A DNA stretch of 64,000 bases from Agrostemma githago (GCA_958450325.1 OY288262.1:10637081-10701080), one strand, 5' to 3'. Numbered from the stretch's first letter, positions 35,101 to 44,520 are shown. Notes: generated from the sequence alone by a model not told the origin. Numbers and translations are program-made.

Positions 35101-38100
35101 GCTCCAGTTCTCCCCTCAGCTTATTGATCTCCTCCTTAGCCTGACTGGCCTCCTCCTCCAGCCTCATAACCTTCTCCTTAGATTGGCCAGCTTCCTCCAT
35201 CAGTCGAGCATTATTCAACTGAAGCTGACTCCCCAGATCCCTAAGACGAGATATGCCGGTTTTCACATAAATAGCCATCTGGAGAACCTGAACAGCATCA
35301 CAACAGTCAGCAGCACAGTTTAAATGGAAAATAACTCGAAGCCAGAAAAGCAGAAATTACCTCGAAACCATGGGCAGCAATGTGGGCTGCCGATTCAATC
35401 AAGGGTTCTCTGGCCATTATGGCCTCAGAGCCAGGAAAAAGGAACTGGTCCAGGACGGACAGGTCCTCCAAGTGCCTGATAGTCCCAAAACCCCTAGGGA
35501 AGGTCATGGTAACTTCATCAGGACCATCTCCAGCAGAGTGAGGAGCTGAAGGCTGAGGAGAATCAGGGACGTGAATCACGTGAGGATTCCCCTCAGAGTC
35601 AACTAATGCAGAAGGAGAGGAGCTACGCTTCCACTTCGAACTGGTTGACGGAGCAGGGGAGGAAGCAGAGCCCTTTCTGGAGGAAGAGCGGGTGGACATG
35701 CTTCTCCTCCTAATCCGATCTAAGGTCAGGGGAGCTCTTGCACTACCTAAGGGGAATGAATGCACAGTCTAAAGTTTCGCAGAAATTGACAAAGAGAAAG
35801 CAAAACGTGAGTCTACTTAGCAAAAACGATCCTCACCAGAAGACATTGTGGTAGCTAAGGGAGGACAGGTACCGTTGGCAGAAGGGACAAATAAATTATT
35901 GAAGGATAGTTGTTCGGAGGTCAAATCGGAAAGTTTAGCCGCAAAATCAAGGAGTGGCGTTACTTTATCCGGTTGCTGGAGACCTGCAACACGAGGTCAA
36001 TAAGAACCATAAGTAGGCGAGAAAATTACAAAGCTGAGAACGCGACAAGTACCTGTGACAGTCTCCCACTCAGAGAACAGGTAATCACAGGAAGAAGGAG
36101 AAAGGGAGTCGGCCTTCACAAATACAAAGTCCCTAAACCACTCCGCATCAGGAGGATTAGGAGGGAAAATTATACCAAAGAAGTTCTTATCTTTTACCCG
36201 CATGGTCACCTGTCCGCATCCCAGGGGTCGTACCTGGAACACGGAGCAGGCGTCAAGCAACGAGAAGCTCTTCTGGTGACGGAGATCGAGAACACAGAAA
36301 GACAGAAGCACTCTCCAGGTGTTGGGAACTAATTGACAAGGGGCCAATCTATAGAGGGTTAGAAATTCCTGGACTAGAGGAGGAAAGGGGAAGCGAAGAC
36401 CTAGGAGGAATGGGTATGCATACATGCAGATCCATCCGGGACAAACAAAGTCGGCTTGTTGTCCCGGAGAAGGGAGGTGGACCACAACTTCTTCCCCGAA
36501 ACCAAAAATCTCTCTGACGAGGGGGAGATCCCCGTCAGAGAAGCTAGAATCGCAAGAATGCTTCTTGCCCAGGATAGAAGTGGGGGAAAAGTTCATCAGC
36601 AACGTCGATGAAGAAGGGGCGGATGACTTACCTCGAGTTGATTTGGGAGCCATGATCGAAATTAAAATAACGGACGAAAACGAAGAAAATCACCTGGAAA
36701 AGCATAAAGTACGGCGAACAACGACGGCGAACGGCGGAAGACAAAGGGAAAAAATGGTTTGAATTTTGAAAAGAAAAGAGAGGTTTTGGGTTGTGAGAGA
36801 GGTAGAGGGAGTAGGAGTAAATAGGGAAAGGGAGAAGAATAGGTGGAATAAGGAGAGAGAGGAAGTACGGGGAAGTGTGAACAATTATGAGGGTAGGGGG
36901 AAGAGTCATCATGAGGGAGGAGAAGAGTCAGTTAGAAAAACGAGAAGTAGCAGACTCCAAAACAAACTCTGTGGAAGAAAATCGTCACCAGAACCGTAAA
37001 CAAACGGAAATTCCCGCCTAATATGAACTTAGTCGGAAATTTGGGGGCAATTGTTTGGGATAAAATCCGCACCCTTCGGAATGACGTGGAACTCTCCAAG
37101 TCAAAAAATCAAAGTCAAAAAGTCAAAGGGTCAAAAAAGTCAATCAGTCCGAAGCCGTACGAGTCATGAGATCGATACAAGGAAAGTCAACGGATCAACG
37201 AAGTAAAACCCAACAGCGGAATTGGGCCAAGGCGATCACCAAATACCAAGTGGGCCGAAGACAGCCCAACTGCTCGGAACCATCCAACCCTAAGCATATG
37301 ACCCGGTCAAGCAACTACTTCCTAAAATCTAGGGAAATGTCACCAGAGCAGGAGAGAAAAGAGGAGAAGGCAACGGCTAAGAAGGGGGAAGGGAATATAA
37401 AGCAGGACAGTACCAAAAGCGAGGGCATATACAACTCTACAGTCCACTACTCCAACAAAAACTACACAAAAAAGGCGAATTAAGCAAAATATAGTCTCCG
37501 ATAATCCAAAATCGATACTTGTAATCTTTGTTCGTTTTATCCGTTCATAGTAGACATTTGGCGGGATTCCGACTCCCCCTGCGGTTTTTCCCAAATCGGG
37601 TTTCCGCGTCACCAATTTTCGTGTCTTCTCGTTTTCTTTTATCGTTCGTCCATCCGTTGATTCGGTTCATTTCGTTATTTCGTTAGTCGTTAGCCCGATC
37701 ACTTTAACCCGCAAATTAATTCATAACCCGGTAAATTTTTACCAAAACATGTACTTTGTGACGAATAATAACCATATATGAACTTTGATTTGCTTCGTAT
37801 ATATGTAGCTGGGTTGGATTTTACCGATGATTTCATCCTTCACCATTTTCCATTTTGTGACATAATTGTGACCATTTTCCATTTTATGTAAGAGCACGCC
37901 CCTTTTTGTTTAATAAATAAACAAAATAATGTTCCTAGAATCCTAACAGACCCCTTGTGAGCGCACACACACACTTAACCTCAAGCTAAAAAAATTGTAG
38001 GGAAGTAAGATCAAAGCCACCCTATACAATGACCAAATAGAAGCGTATGAAACTGTGATCCATGATAAAATGGAGTATGAGATTTCTAATGCAAGGTTGA

Positions 38101-40010
38101 AGCCAACCCCAGAACAGTATCGAAGAAATCCGGATGACCACATGTTTCAACTCTGCTTCACAAATAACACAATTATTGTACCTTTAGAGGGATCAAAATT
38201 ACCCCCTGGCCCTGAATACCGTCCTCTTAACTCCATCCCGCGGACACTAGCTGACGGCGATCGATATGGTAAGCTTAATCATGAAAAACACCAGACGTAA
38301 CAAGTATCGAGCTTTGGTGTGTAGCCGTACTAACCCCTTTGTTCTTGCATGACATTGAAGACATACTTGGCATTGTTATTTACGTTGAACCAATACGTCA
38401 AGTCACCAGAACCACGGGTGAATCACTGGATGTACGCGAAATTGTCATTGCTGACAACAGGTAAGTATGCACATGAAATTATGTCATGTCCGCAAAATTA
38501 TCTCCGTACCATAAATATATTAGACCTTTGTCAAATTACTATAAGTTATTTGTTGCGAACTGACATTTTTTTTTCTTAAATGATGAAAGTATGGAGCAAC
38601 CAATGCTTATCACTACTTGGACAACCTTGGCACTTAAAGAAGGTGAGGCTTTGAAGGAGCTTGCCTCAACATATCCAGTCATAGGGTTCACATCCCTGAA
38701 ACCATTGTACCATAAAGGTCATACCAACCAACAACCTTACCATTCAGTTTAATTTTACAGCAACCTTACCATTCAGATTTACAATAACAGCTATATTTCT
38801 GACATTTTCTTCATATGCGTAGGGTTCTCGCTAGCTACAACTACGTCAACCTTTGTCAAGTTTGAGCCAATCGGAGAAAAAGCCGACACACTTCGGGCAT
38901 GGTAATAGTCAATTCAGATTAACTGTTTTAGAAATACAACAATTTGTATGTCACTTTCTATTCAACTTACAAGTGCCTTTGTACGTTTAACTTGCCCAGG
39001 CGAAAAGCAAATGAAAAACAATTGTCCGCCATACACCGACAAGTCTTTGATGTACGTCTACCTGAAACCCAACGAATTGCTACTACAATAAAAAAATCCG
39101 GGAGAAGAAGGTCAGCTGTTCTCCGAATTGTATTTATATTTCATAGTAAACGTCTTAAGTATACGTTATTTCAAATGCACTTGCCAAAATAGTACTCCGT
39201 ATTTAGCAAGGCGTTAGAGGTTGGTCGTGTTTTGCATTGATTTGTTTACAATCAAAAATACAATGGATAACAGCCTAATATTAACAGGCTTCAAACACTT
39301 TGCAAGAGGAGCGCCATTGGTTACATGTGTTCGCCCCCGAGTTTGACCGTAAAGATGTCCGGTTCTATCTTGGTTGCAGTAATTGTGGTAGACGAAGCAA
39401 TGACGATGTAGACGTCACTTATGCTTGTACCTCTTGTGGTAAAGAAAATGTGACTTCTGAACCAAGGTAAAAGTATTCGTTTTTTGGTTTCTAATACATA
39501 TAGATGTATTGGTCGTTTACCCATGTACGTACATGCTACCACTAACAGCTCCTTGACATTATCAGAATGAACATAACATTTGAGGCTGTTGATGAGACTG
39601 GTTCCTACACATTCACTGCATTCACTGAAGATGCTGAAAAATTACTAGAAGCAAAAGCTCACACTCTACATGCAATGACGGAAGAGGTGGGACTTCACCT
39701 TACCCTTGGTACAAAGCTAAGCAAAATGTCATTCTATAATTTCAGTAGAATGTTGTTTTGTTAAGATTAACAACTTATTTTAGATGCAGTAAAAATATCT
39801 CTTTCAACTCCTAGATTGCATCAACTTGTCTACGTTGCTACGTCACTCCTCTAACACCTATAGTAATCTATGCAGGAACGTCTTGCCCACCTGAGCGAGG
39901 TTGAGGTCAAAATTCGAGCCACATCATTCTATATTCAAATAGGTCCTGCAACTTCCCTTGCAAGAAATCGGGTGCTGAAGTGGGTGCTCAAGCGCCTTTC
40001 GTTTGATTAA
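26181..40010 (+). CDS. Helitron-carried RPA70-like single-strand DNA binding protein, nine exons
   Basis: Proposed exons: 26181-26330, 38001-38268, 38361-38460, 38590-38717, 38823-38901, 39000-~39110/39129, 39288-39466, 39566-39686 and 39876-40010. All junctions keep phase except 6/7, which I could not settle. Exon 1 gives MKPEKKLLKDLTDKSGPYSI and exon 2 the rest of an OB-fold (GSKIKATLYNDQIEAYE). Exons 3-5 give a second OB-fold (ILGIVIYVEPIRQ..EIVIAD). Exon 7 has a zinc ribbon, CSNC..CTSC, as in the RPA70 C-terminal domain. Plant Helitrons often carry such genes beside RepHel; the protein is presumed to coat single-stranded DNA during rolling-circle transposition. Intron 1 holds a 10.7-kb LTR element, so expression is doubtful. 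Confidence 0.75.
27016..27712 (+). repeat. 5' LTR of Tat element 1
   Basis: 697 bp, TG..CA termini. TATA-like GAATATAAAGC near 27367. It includes a short GTCAAAAA repeat run near 27065-27120 that is 10 bp longer than in the 3' LTR. The ORF at 26970-27521 crossing it is not a gene. Confidence 0.95.
27716..27733 (+). promoter_or_regulatory. Primer binding site of Tat element 1
   Basis: TGGCGCCCACCGTGGGGC begins three bases after the 5' LTR. Confidence 0.8.
27783..29723 (+). CDS. gag of Tat element 1
   Basis: I choose the ATG at 27783 (MSGSDQNLVSSQD..), 50 bp after the PBS; the frame opens slightly earlier without an ATG. The first ~320 residues are Pro/Ser/Gln-rich and low complexity. The capsid core follows: LYDGTADPMDHINQYKQKM, then ALHWFVGLPNRSVTSFADL and FNQQFASSRKPEKQTSDLY, the Retrotrans_gag pattern. 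Near the end CEFHDDIGHNTEEC is the CHHC-type knuckle of this lineage. A TAG at 29721-29723 ends the ORF, but the same frame continues into the protease; Tat elements normally join these. It may be a nonsense mutation (the family often has a Leu there) or, less likely, a readthrough site. Confidence 0.85.
   Translation: MSGSDQNLVSSQDASTQSAGGTPSSGAASQPITPPTQATPVSLTAGPTPTTSRPPQGLPTSKTVNPFRTSKEGAPSKTPAHEGLFGDALRIPSASDPVMEILQGINTLQQAVKTLQKDNRDIRAQIKAVSRPPSAPIQSPPEILPMISGGEPSLHKEPAVSGQASRAIPQEVVTRLDLELSPPVQTVAPQGLGYLTHGPTPDRSRVLGNLFSGIENRETNALSLAVTPVHQTLKWQPTQSPGVYPLSSSQPSGGAWAAPTPNQQAPEWQPRPETVAFPSPPPPNSLHLGGPQTGSTPFSFLPPASNPLTGTNSAVDQQSQELKELRELINKIPGMPRPLERAARDSYADSPFTDDLACVAVPKGFVPPAMTLYDGTADPMDHINQYKQKMMVITATGPLKEACMCKGFGSTLSGAALHWFVGLPNRSVTSFADLVNAFNQQFASSRKPEKQTSDLYRVVQRFEESTRDFLNRFNKEKVTIPRCDVAIAIEAFRQGLLQDSDLYKDLTKYPCATFEDVQTKALAAIGLEEDSGPRRATYGSEHVSRKAPAERRGERSKPYDRSVHKVSEEKDWKESPGLPPKISEYGFSTNLAGLLRALKELGRKVRWPRRQEYTNDRRDASKRCEFHDDIGHNTEECVLLRKEVKY
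29724..30440 (+). pseudogene. Protease region of Tat element 1
   Basis: It is in the same frame as gag, after the TAG. The retropepsin active site is ILVDTGSSVNLIMLETLQNMGF with the catalytic DTGS triad intact; VILGRPWIHEMNAITSTYH is the second conserved block. A second in-frame TAG at 30438-30440 precedes the RT; the frame beyond it (QLQSLRLPLQEYLEPP) stays open. Gln (CAG) is a plausible ancestral codon. Confidence 0.8.
30441..32114 (+). pseudogene. Reverse transcriptase and RNase H of Tat element 1
   Basis: Continuous with the protease frame. RT motifs present: WLSNVVVVPKKNGKWRVCVD, LNKACPKDPFPLP, FLDAWSGYNQIKMHP, FGLKNAGSTYQRLVN and the catalytic VYIDDMAVKS (YIDD). The first RNase H domain follows (LFLYLSVTEVAVSAVL..). 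Then the second, archaeal-like RNase H starts with LNIDGASNTRGSGAG. The frame is cut at TAA 32112-32114, where Gln (CAA) would fit VQAVxCEF. RT and both RNase H domains copy element RNA into DNA inside virus-like particles. Confidence 0.85.
32115..32893 (+). pseudogene. Second RNase H and integrase N-terminus of Tat element 1
   Basis: Same frame after the TAA. It gives CEFRTTNNEAEYEALILGL, VYGDSQLVVNHMN and VEADALATLGA, which supply the E-D-D residues of the archaeal-like RNase H. The integrase HHCC zinc domain is HDLHSGEYGNHAGGKS..KKCDACQRH. The frame is lost by a shift (equivalent to a 2-base deletion) at about 32890-32897, just after CQRHA. Confidence 0.8.
32894..33801 (+). pseudogene. Integrase core and C-terminus of Tat element 1
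   Basis: Resumes one frame over with PVNHQPAEPLHP. The DDE core residues are D in AMTDYFSKWIEAEAF, D in IICDNGSQFIGN and E in NGQAESSNKIV. The C-terminal part runs to NWEGPYQVEKTVGNGAYRL..IVHLKKYFF and a TAA. Catalytic residues are present, but the upstream frameshift separates the core from its zinc domain. Confidence 0.85.
33802..34681 (+). other. Spacer between integrase and the antisense gene
   Basis: AT-rich, no ORF I trust. It probably holds the 3' UTR of both the sense transcript and the convergent antisense gene. Two hairpin-forming repeats lie at about 34541-34600. Confidence 0.5.
34541..34600. repeat. Two hairpin-forming direct repeats
   Basis: TCTGCTCCCTTGAGCAGA occurs twice about 32 bp apart, each followed by an A-rich AAATTCGG stretch. 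Each copy can fold as a 7-bp stem (TCTGCTC/GAGCAGA) with a CCTT loop. They lie ~80-140 bp beyond the stop codon of the antisense gene. Confidence 0.75.
34682..36653 (-). CDS. Spliced antisense gene of Tat element 1 (gypsy-type transposon domain + coiled coil)
   Basis: Four minus-strand exons fit: 36653-36053, 35983-35837, 35746-35361 and 35287-34682. The donors are CAG|GTACTT, CTG|GTGAGG and GAG|GTAATT; each acceptor ends in AG; introns are 69, 90 and 73 nt. The phases sum to one 579-residue frame without stops. Exon 1 has CPGWICMYAYPFLLGLRFPF and QLVPNTWRVLLSF, which I recognise as the 'putative gypsy type transposon' (Transposase_28) family. Exon 3 is Ser/Pro/Lys-rich and may hold a nuclear signal (RIRRRS, KWKR). 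Exon 4 is a long coiled coil (EEASQAKEEINKLRGELEQ) with an acidic tail. Antisense ORFs between pol and the 3' LTR are known in the Tat lineage; their function is not established. Confidence 0.75.
37052..37749 (+). repeat. 3' LTR of Tat element 1
   Basis: 698 bp, nearly identical to 27016-27712, preceded by TTTGGGGGCAAT. Followed by the TSD TGTAC. Confidence 0.95.
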
Positions 40011-40515
40011 ACTACTATGCTAAGTACGTGGATGCTCATATCTTCTGTCTTTTGCATTACAGCTCAAATATTTTGGACTTGTCTTAGCCTACGCCTTTTG
40101 AGCTCACGAAAGTATGTTAAATGTATAAATTAACGACCTTTATGCACTTTCCTAGCTCTACTAAAGTGTGGAACCATAATGATGTATTTTGCAAGTATTG
40201 TACTCATTGTTCCTACTTGACTATGTTGTATTATATTGCTTTGAAATGTTCCGCACTACTCAATGAAACACCTTGCTTACTACAATTACCCTTTATATAT
40301 TGCGCAGAACATTGATTGCGCACCAAGTAGATATCTTAAGCAAAATTACCATGGCATATTAAAAAAAAAATGCTTGTTCATTACAATAAAAACACTCATT
40401 TACCACGCCATCACATATTCATTTGTTTACACGCCAATGATCCTCAAAACACTATGATATTTCTCGGCATTGTTGCATCTATGAAATCAAAAATTAACAA
40501 TTGTCATATCTTGGG
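40011..40515. other. 3' flank of the RPA-like gene inside the Helitron
   Basis: AT-rich sequence between the RPA-like stop codon and the terminal hairpin. Small ORFs at 40121-40457 look like chance. No other signal is seen. Confidence 0.5.
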
Positions 40516-40549
40516 GTACCGCGCGCAACGCGCGCGGTACAACAACTAG
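40516..40549 (+). terminator. Helitron 3'-terminal hairpin and CTAG end
   Basis: A perfect inverted repeat, GTACCGCGCG (40516-40525) and CGCGCGGTAC (40531-40540), has a 5-nt loop, or 3 nt if the C-G pair closes. Five bases later comes CTAG (40546-40549), then T. Helitrons end in a GC-rich hairpin near CTRR and insert between A and T, so the sequence matches the textbook terminus. Confidence 0.9.
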
Positions 40550-40685
40550 TATTTCCAGACATACAAATCGACAAAATCAAGGAAACTAGATTTATATGGA
40601 CCAAAAGGAAAACTGTGTTAAATGGCAAAAAAAATTGGATCACAATTGGAATTGATGAAAATCCGAATTTTGTCATGATTCATAT

Positions 40686-40985
40686 ACCTGGCAAAAGTAA
40701 CCTGTTTTACATTACTCGACATGAATCTGATTCGACACCTGAATTGAAAACCCATAACACGACGCGAATTTATCCGGGCTAACCCGAAAATGCATGGCCC
40801 GACTATTATTATAGAAAACAATTCGGTATCCCAAAAAATGTTGAAAATAGCAAACCCGAAACGACCCGAACCCGAATTGAATTTATCCGACCCGAAGTCA
40901 ACCCCAATTTCTATAACCCGAAAGTGACCTCGTCCGAAGTTGACTGACCCAAATCCTATCTGGTTGACCTGTTTGCCAGTTCTAA
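40686..40985. mobile_element. hAT-like MITE
   Basis: The left end TACCTGGCAAAAGTAACCTG and the complement of the right end TAGAACTGGCAAACAGGTC form imperfect inverted repeats. The interior is rich in CCCGAACCCGA words. The flanking 8-mers do not match well, so exact ends are uncertain. The short ORFs are repeat translations. Confidence 0.45.
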
Positions 40986-41094
40986 TTACGTACTCGCTCT
41001 CCATCAAATTTCGGTCAAAAAATTTTGGTCTTTAGACCGGACCGATAAATCAGATTAAGTAGTCAAACAATATTTTTGAAAATATTATTCTAGA

Positions 41095-41455
41095 GCATCT
41101 TCATCCATCCCCATTCTCCATTTTTTAAAGAAAATATAGAAAAATGGTTCCCATCCATGGAGAAACCATTTTTCATGAAAAATTAGAAGATATTCATTCT
41201 TTACCAAGAATGAAGTGAAGAATGAAAATTGTAGGTCCCGATAATAAAAATATTGATATTAAAATAAATTAAAGATTGATGTAAATAAAAGAGTGGAGTA
41301 GTGAAATGTATTGGGATCCACCGGAGAAGAGAAGTTTCACTCTTGAATGGAGGAATTATTTTAGGAGGAAAAAAGTAAGATAAAAGTAATGAGGTGAATG
41401 AGGTGGGTCCCATCCAAGAATGAAAAAATCATTCTTGGTTGAGAAAGCTCAGGAA
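41095..41455. mobile_element. Possible MITE with GAGCATCTTC ends
   Basis: The left end GAGCATCTTCATCCATCC and the complement of the right end GAGCTTTCTCAACCAAG are loosely similar, and the interior has inverted CATTCTT/AAGAATG words. It resembles PIF/Harbinger-type MITEs but target duplications are not clear. Confidence 0.35.
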
Positions 41456-41654
41456 AAAATCAATTGAAAAATACGAAGGTCAAAGTATCCACTTCAAATT
41501 ATCCGTACACTTTTTTAAGTCAAACTTCCCAAATTTTGACATCAACAATAAAAATTCAAATAAAAATAATTTAAATATAACACAAACATATTTATATTTA
41601 TTACTCGTGTAAAGTAAGTTTTACAAAAAAAAAAAATTGTCAACAGAAAATATA

Positions 41655-41762
41655 CTCCCCGTCTATATAAAGTAATCTACAAATTAAGAAAAGAACAGTC
41701 AAAGTGTCGTATTGTAGACCGTAAAAAAATCAAAGAGGTAGATTGGAGTGGATTTGAGGGAG
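41655..41762. mobile_element. Small Stowaway-type MITE
   Basis: Flanked by TA (41653-41654 and 41763-41764). Ends are CTCCCCGTCTATATAAAGTA and, on the other arm, CTCCCTCAAATCCACTCC, converging on AATCTAC. The size is 108 bp. Confidence 0.7.
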
Positions 41763-42255
41763 TATTTATTGTGGTTTGGGTACAGGCGCCGGTGAGTAGG
41801 TCTTCTGAGAGATGGTCTTTTTGTTGGAAATATAGGGTCAATATAGGGGCGTTATATATTAGAAAATATACGTTGTTGTGTCGTGGTATGAAGACCACTG
41901 AATGAGACACAAAATTGTCACGATTACGGTACAAATCGGAATGGGCGTCGTCCCTCAAGGTTACACAACATTTCTATAAAGTTGTGTACTCAACCATTAG
42001 AAGTTAGAACTCGGTGGTGTACTCAAAATTTATCAAAGAGATTTGGATGATGAAGTATTTGATAATGTGTCTCATATTCCTTCTCTTAGACTATCACTTT
42101 ATATAAGACTAACTTAAGACTAAAATCAAAGGGTATCTTAATGGGAGAACTATGCAACAATGATCAACATTTTGTCTTTGCATTATTTTTAACACTTTTA
42201 TTAAATTTATTGAGAGGCCAATTTTCAAGTGATGGTAAAAGGGATAACAGACTTG
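41763..42255. other. Unassigned AT-rich sequence
   Basis: No gene or clear repeat. The short minus-strand ORF extending to 41958 is not supported by composition or homology I know. Confidence 0.45.
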
Positions 42256-42257
42256 GA

Positions 42258-43509
42258 GAGGATCCGTTTGGATAACAAAATATGAGTGAAAGGGAGGGGA
42301 GGGGAGGGAAAATGATGGTTGTTTGGATAACATGAATGAAGGAAGGGAGGGAGAGGAAGATTGATAAAAGTGTCTTTTGTTAAGGAGGAACGAATATATT
42401 ATATAACCTTTGTAATTACGATTATTAATTTCTGATTCATTTAAATATAACAAAAAAATGAATTAAAAATTGATATAAAAAAGTTTTTCTTATTATTTTA
42501 TTTTTAATCAGCTCAACTCACTCGTAATTTTTTTTATTCACTTTATTATCCTAACCGACTTATCCGCGATGAAGAAAACACATGACATAAAAAAACTGAA
42601 TTGAATGTGTCTGAACTGAACTAAACTGAATACGTCTAACTGGAGTGAATTGAAAGTGTCTGAATATAAATCCACAAGAACAGGGCGTTCTCAACCCGAC
42701 TCACCCATAAGGCCATAACGGAAAAAACAAGGCGTCATAATTTTTTTATCCTAACCCGACTCAACCGTAACGAAAAAAAGGCGTCGTAATTTTTTTATAC
42801 GTTTTCTTATCCTAACCCAACTCACACGTATCAGTGGAAAAAAAAAGTCGTCGTAATTTATCCTAACTCGACTCACCTGTAACGGGAAAAAAAAATCACC
42901 GTAATTTATCCTAACTCGACTCACCTATAACTGGAAAAAAGAAGGCCGTCGTAATTTTTTTTATCCTAATTTGACTCACAAGTATCGGAAAAAAAAAACA
43001 AATTGTCGTAATTTATCTTAGCTCGACTCACCCGTAACGGAAAAAAAATTCGTCATAATTTTTTTATTCTAACCTGGCACACAAGTATCGAAAAAAAAAA
43101 ATCGTCGTAATTTATCCTAGCCCGACTCACCCGTAACGGGGAAAAAAATTCATCGTGATTTTTTTATCCTCACCCGTATCGGGAAAAAAATTCGTCGTAA
43201 TTTTTTTTTATCGTAGCCCGATTTACTAGTATTGGAAAAAAAATTGTGAATGGTCGTGAATGAGTGAAAAATGTTGGAGAAATACGTTTTGTTAGCAAGG
43301 ACAAATTAGTAACTTGTAATTAATGGAAAGACACTCATTTTTCTTCCAAATCTTGCCTAAGTTGGGAAGATTTTATTTTAGACCAAAATGAATCAAGCCC
43401 ATCCCTCCATTTCCCTCCCTTCCTAAATGATATCCAAACAAAGGATAGTCCATCCCTTCCTTTCTCTCTCCTCTCTTTCCCTCTATTTCCTCTTATCCAA
43501 ACACACCCT
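42258..43509. mobile_element. TIR element with internal tandem array
   Basis: The left end GGATCCGTTTGGATAACAAA and the complement of the right end GGGTGTGTTTGGATAAGAGG are inverted repeats followed by purine-rich GGGAGGGGAGGG. A second, inner inverted pair (TTGTTTGGATAACATGAATG near 42320; complement TTTGTTTGGATATCATTTAG near 43435) lies inside. No transposase is present. The superfamily is not clear because I cannot define the target duplication. Confidence 0.5.
42660..43235. repeat. ~60-bp tandem array (CCTAACCCGACTCACCCGTAACGG)
   Basis: About nine diverged units of the form TATCCTAACCCGACTCACCC, then GTAACGGAAAAAAAA, then TCGTCGTAATTTTTT. Unit length is about 45-65 bp because the A and T runs vary. 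Confidence 0.8.
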
Positions 43510-44520
43510 TAGAGGTGGCAATCGGGCGTGAGAATCGGGTTTGGGTCAGGTCATATCGAGTCGGGTCACCGTCGAGTCGGGTCATTACTGGGTCATGAAT
43601 GTCGTCGGGTCAGATCCGGGTCACTTATGGGTCGGGTTAGTCGGGTTAACTTTTGTGTCGGGTTCGGGTCAGGTCGGTTTCGGGTCACCTCCGGGTCGGG
43701 TCATTCGGGAGCTGTCGGGTCATCCGAGTTTTTGGGTCGGGTTCGGGTCATTCCTGGGTTGGGTTACTATCGGGTTCGGGTCATTATTGGGTCGGGTCAT
43801 GTTCGGGTCAGACTAGGTTTTGTTAGGTTTGTTCTAGTTTAAACCATCAATTCATTATACGATTTTATTATTATTATTTATCATTTATTACAAGAATTTG
43901 GATGTTTATTATGTACGAAGTATATTGTTTCCAATTTTCATTGTGTTGACACAAACTAATTTTATATGAAACCATATGTAGCAATAATTAGTTGTGATTG
44001 AAGATTAGAACCGCAAATATTAAGAATGATGGATTTTATAAAATTTGTTTTGGAGTGGAAATTGGACGGATCAGGTCAAGTTTGGGTCGGGTCAGGTCTT
44101 GTCGGATCAATAATTAGCAAGTTGACTTAAGTGCGATTAATACATTTTAAAACATTTTTTTATTTAATATTTATTCCGTACAAGTTATTTTGTTTTGTTT
44201 TTTAATTATGTTTGGTTAAGAATATCAGGAGAAAAAAAATTAAATAATTTTTTAATAATTTTTTTTATCTTTATTGGATCATATCAAGTCAGCTTTTGGG
44301 TCGGGTCATTTTTGGGTCGAGACAGGTTGGGTCGGGTCAGATAATTTATCGGGTCATTTCGGTTACAGGTCGGGTCCGGGTTCGGGTCGGCCTGAAGCAG
44401 GTAGTATCGGGTTACGGGTCATCATCGGATCGGATCGGATCGAGTCATGTCACTACATTTTCGGGTCAGATCGAGTCAATTCTACTCGGGTTTCAGGTCG
44501 GGTCAGGCTCGCCAGCTCTA
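43510..44520. mobile_element. hAT-like non-autonomous element rich in GGGTCGGGTC
   Basis: The left end is TAGAGGTGGCAATCGGG; the complement of the right end is TAGAGCTGGCGAGCCTG, a hAT-like TIR. Both arms consist of degenerate GGGTCGGGTTCGGGTCA repeats around an AT-rich middle. Flanking 8-mers (CACACCCT, CTAACCGT) agree at only 5 of 8 positions. ORFs at 43528-43842 and 44274-44589 are translations of the repeat. Confidence 0.55.

Larger units (their letters stand above)
27016..37749 (+). mobile_element. Full-length Tat/Retand-type Ty3-gypsy retrotransposon
   Basis: LTRs 27016-27712 and 37052-37749 both begin TGTTTGGGATAAAATCC and end TTACCAAAACA. The 5-bp TSD is TGTAC (27011-27015 and 37750-37754). 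The PBS TGGCGCCCACCGTGGGG follows the 5' LTR, and GGGGGCAAT precedes the 3' LTR as polypurine tract. The interior has gag, protease, RT, two RNase H domains and integrase on the plus strand and a spliced antisense gene before the 3' LTR. A dual RNase H and an antisense ORF mark the Tat lineage. By eye the LTRs differ at about eight single bases plus a few indels, so insertion is recent. Three in-frame stops and one frameshift disable gag-pol. Confidence 0.95.
24408..40549 (+). mobile_element. Helitron, 5'-truncated, with a clear 3' terminus
   Basis: Order is RepHel C-terminus, RPA-like gene, then a terminal hairpin followed by CTAG and a 3' T at 40550. This is the order in autonomous plant Helitrons. 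The 5' TC end and most of RepHel are lost at the Athila boundary (24407). Without the 10,734-bp LTR element and one 5-bp TSD copy, the surviving part is about 5.4 kb. Confidence 0.75.
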
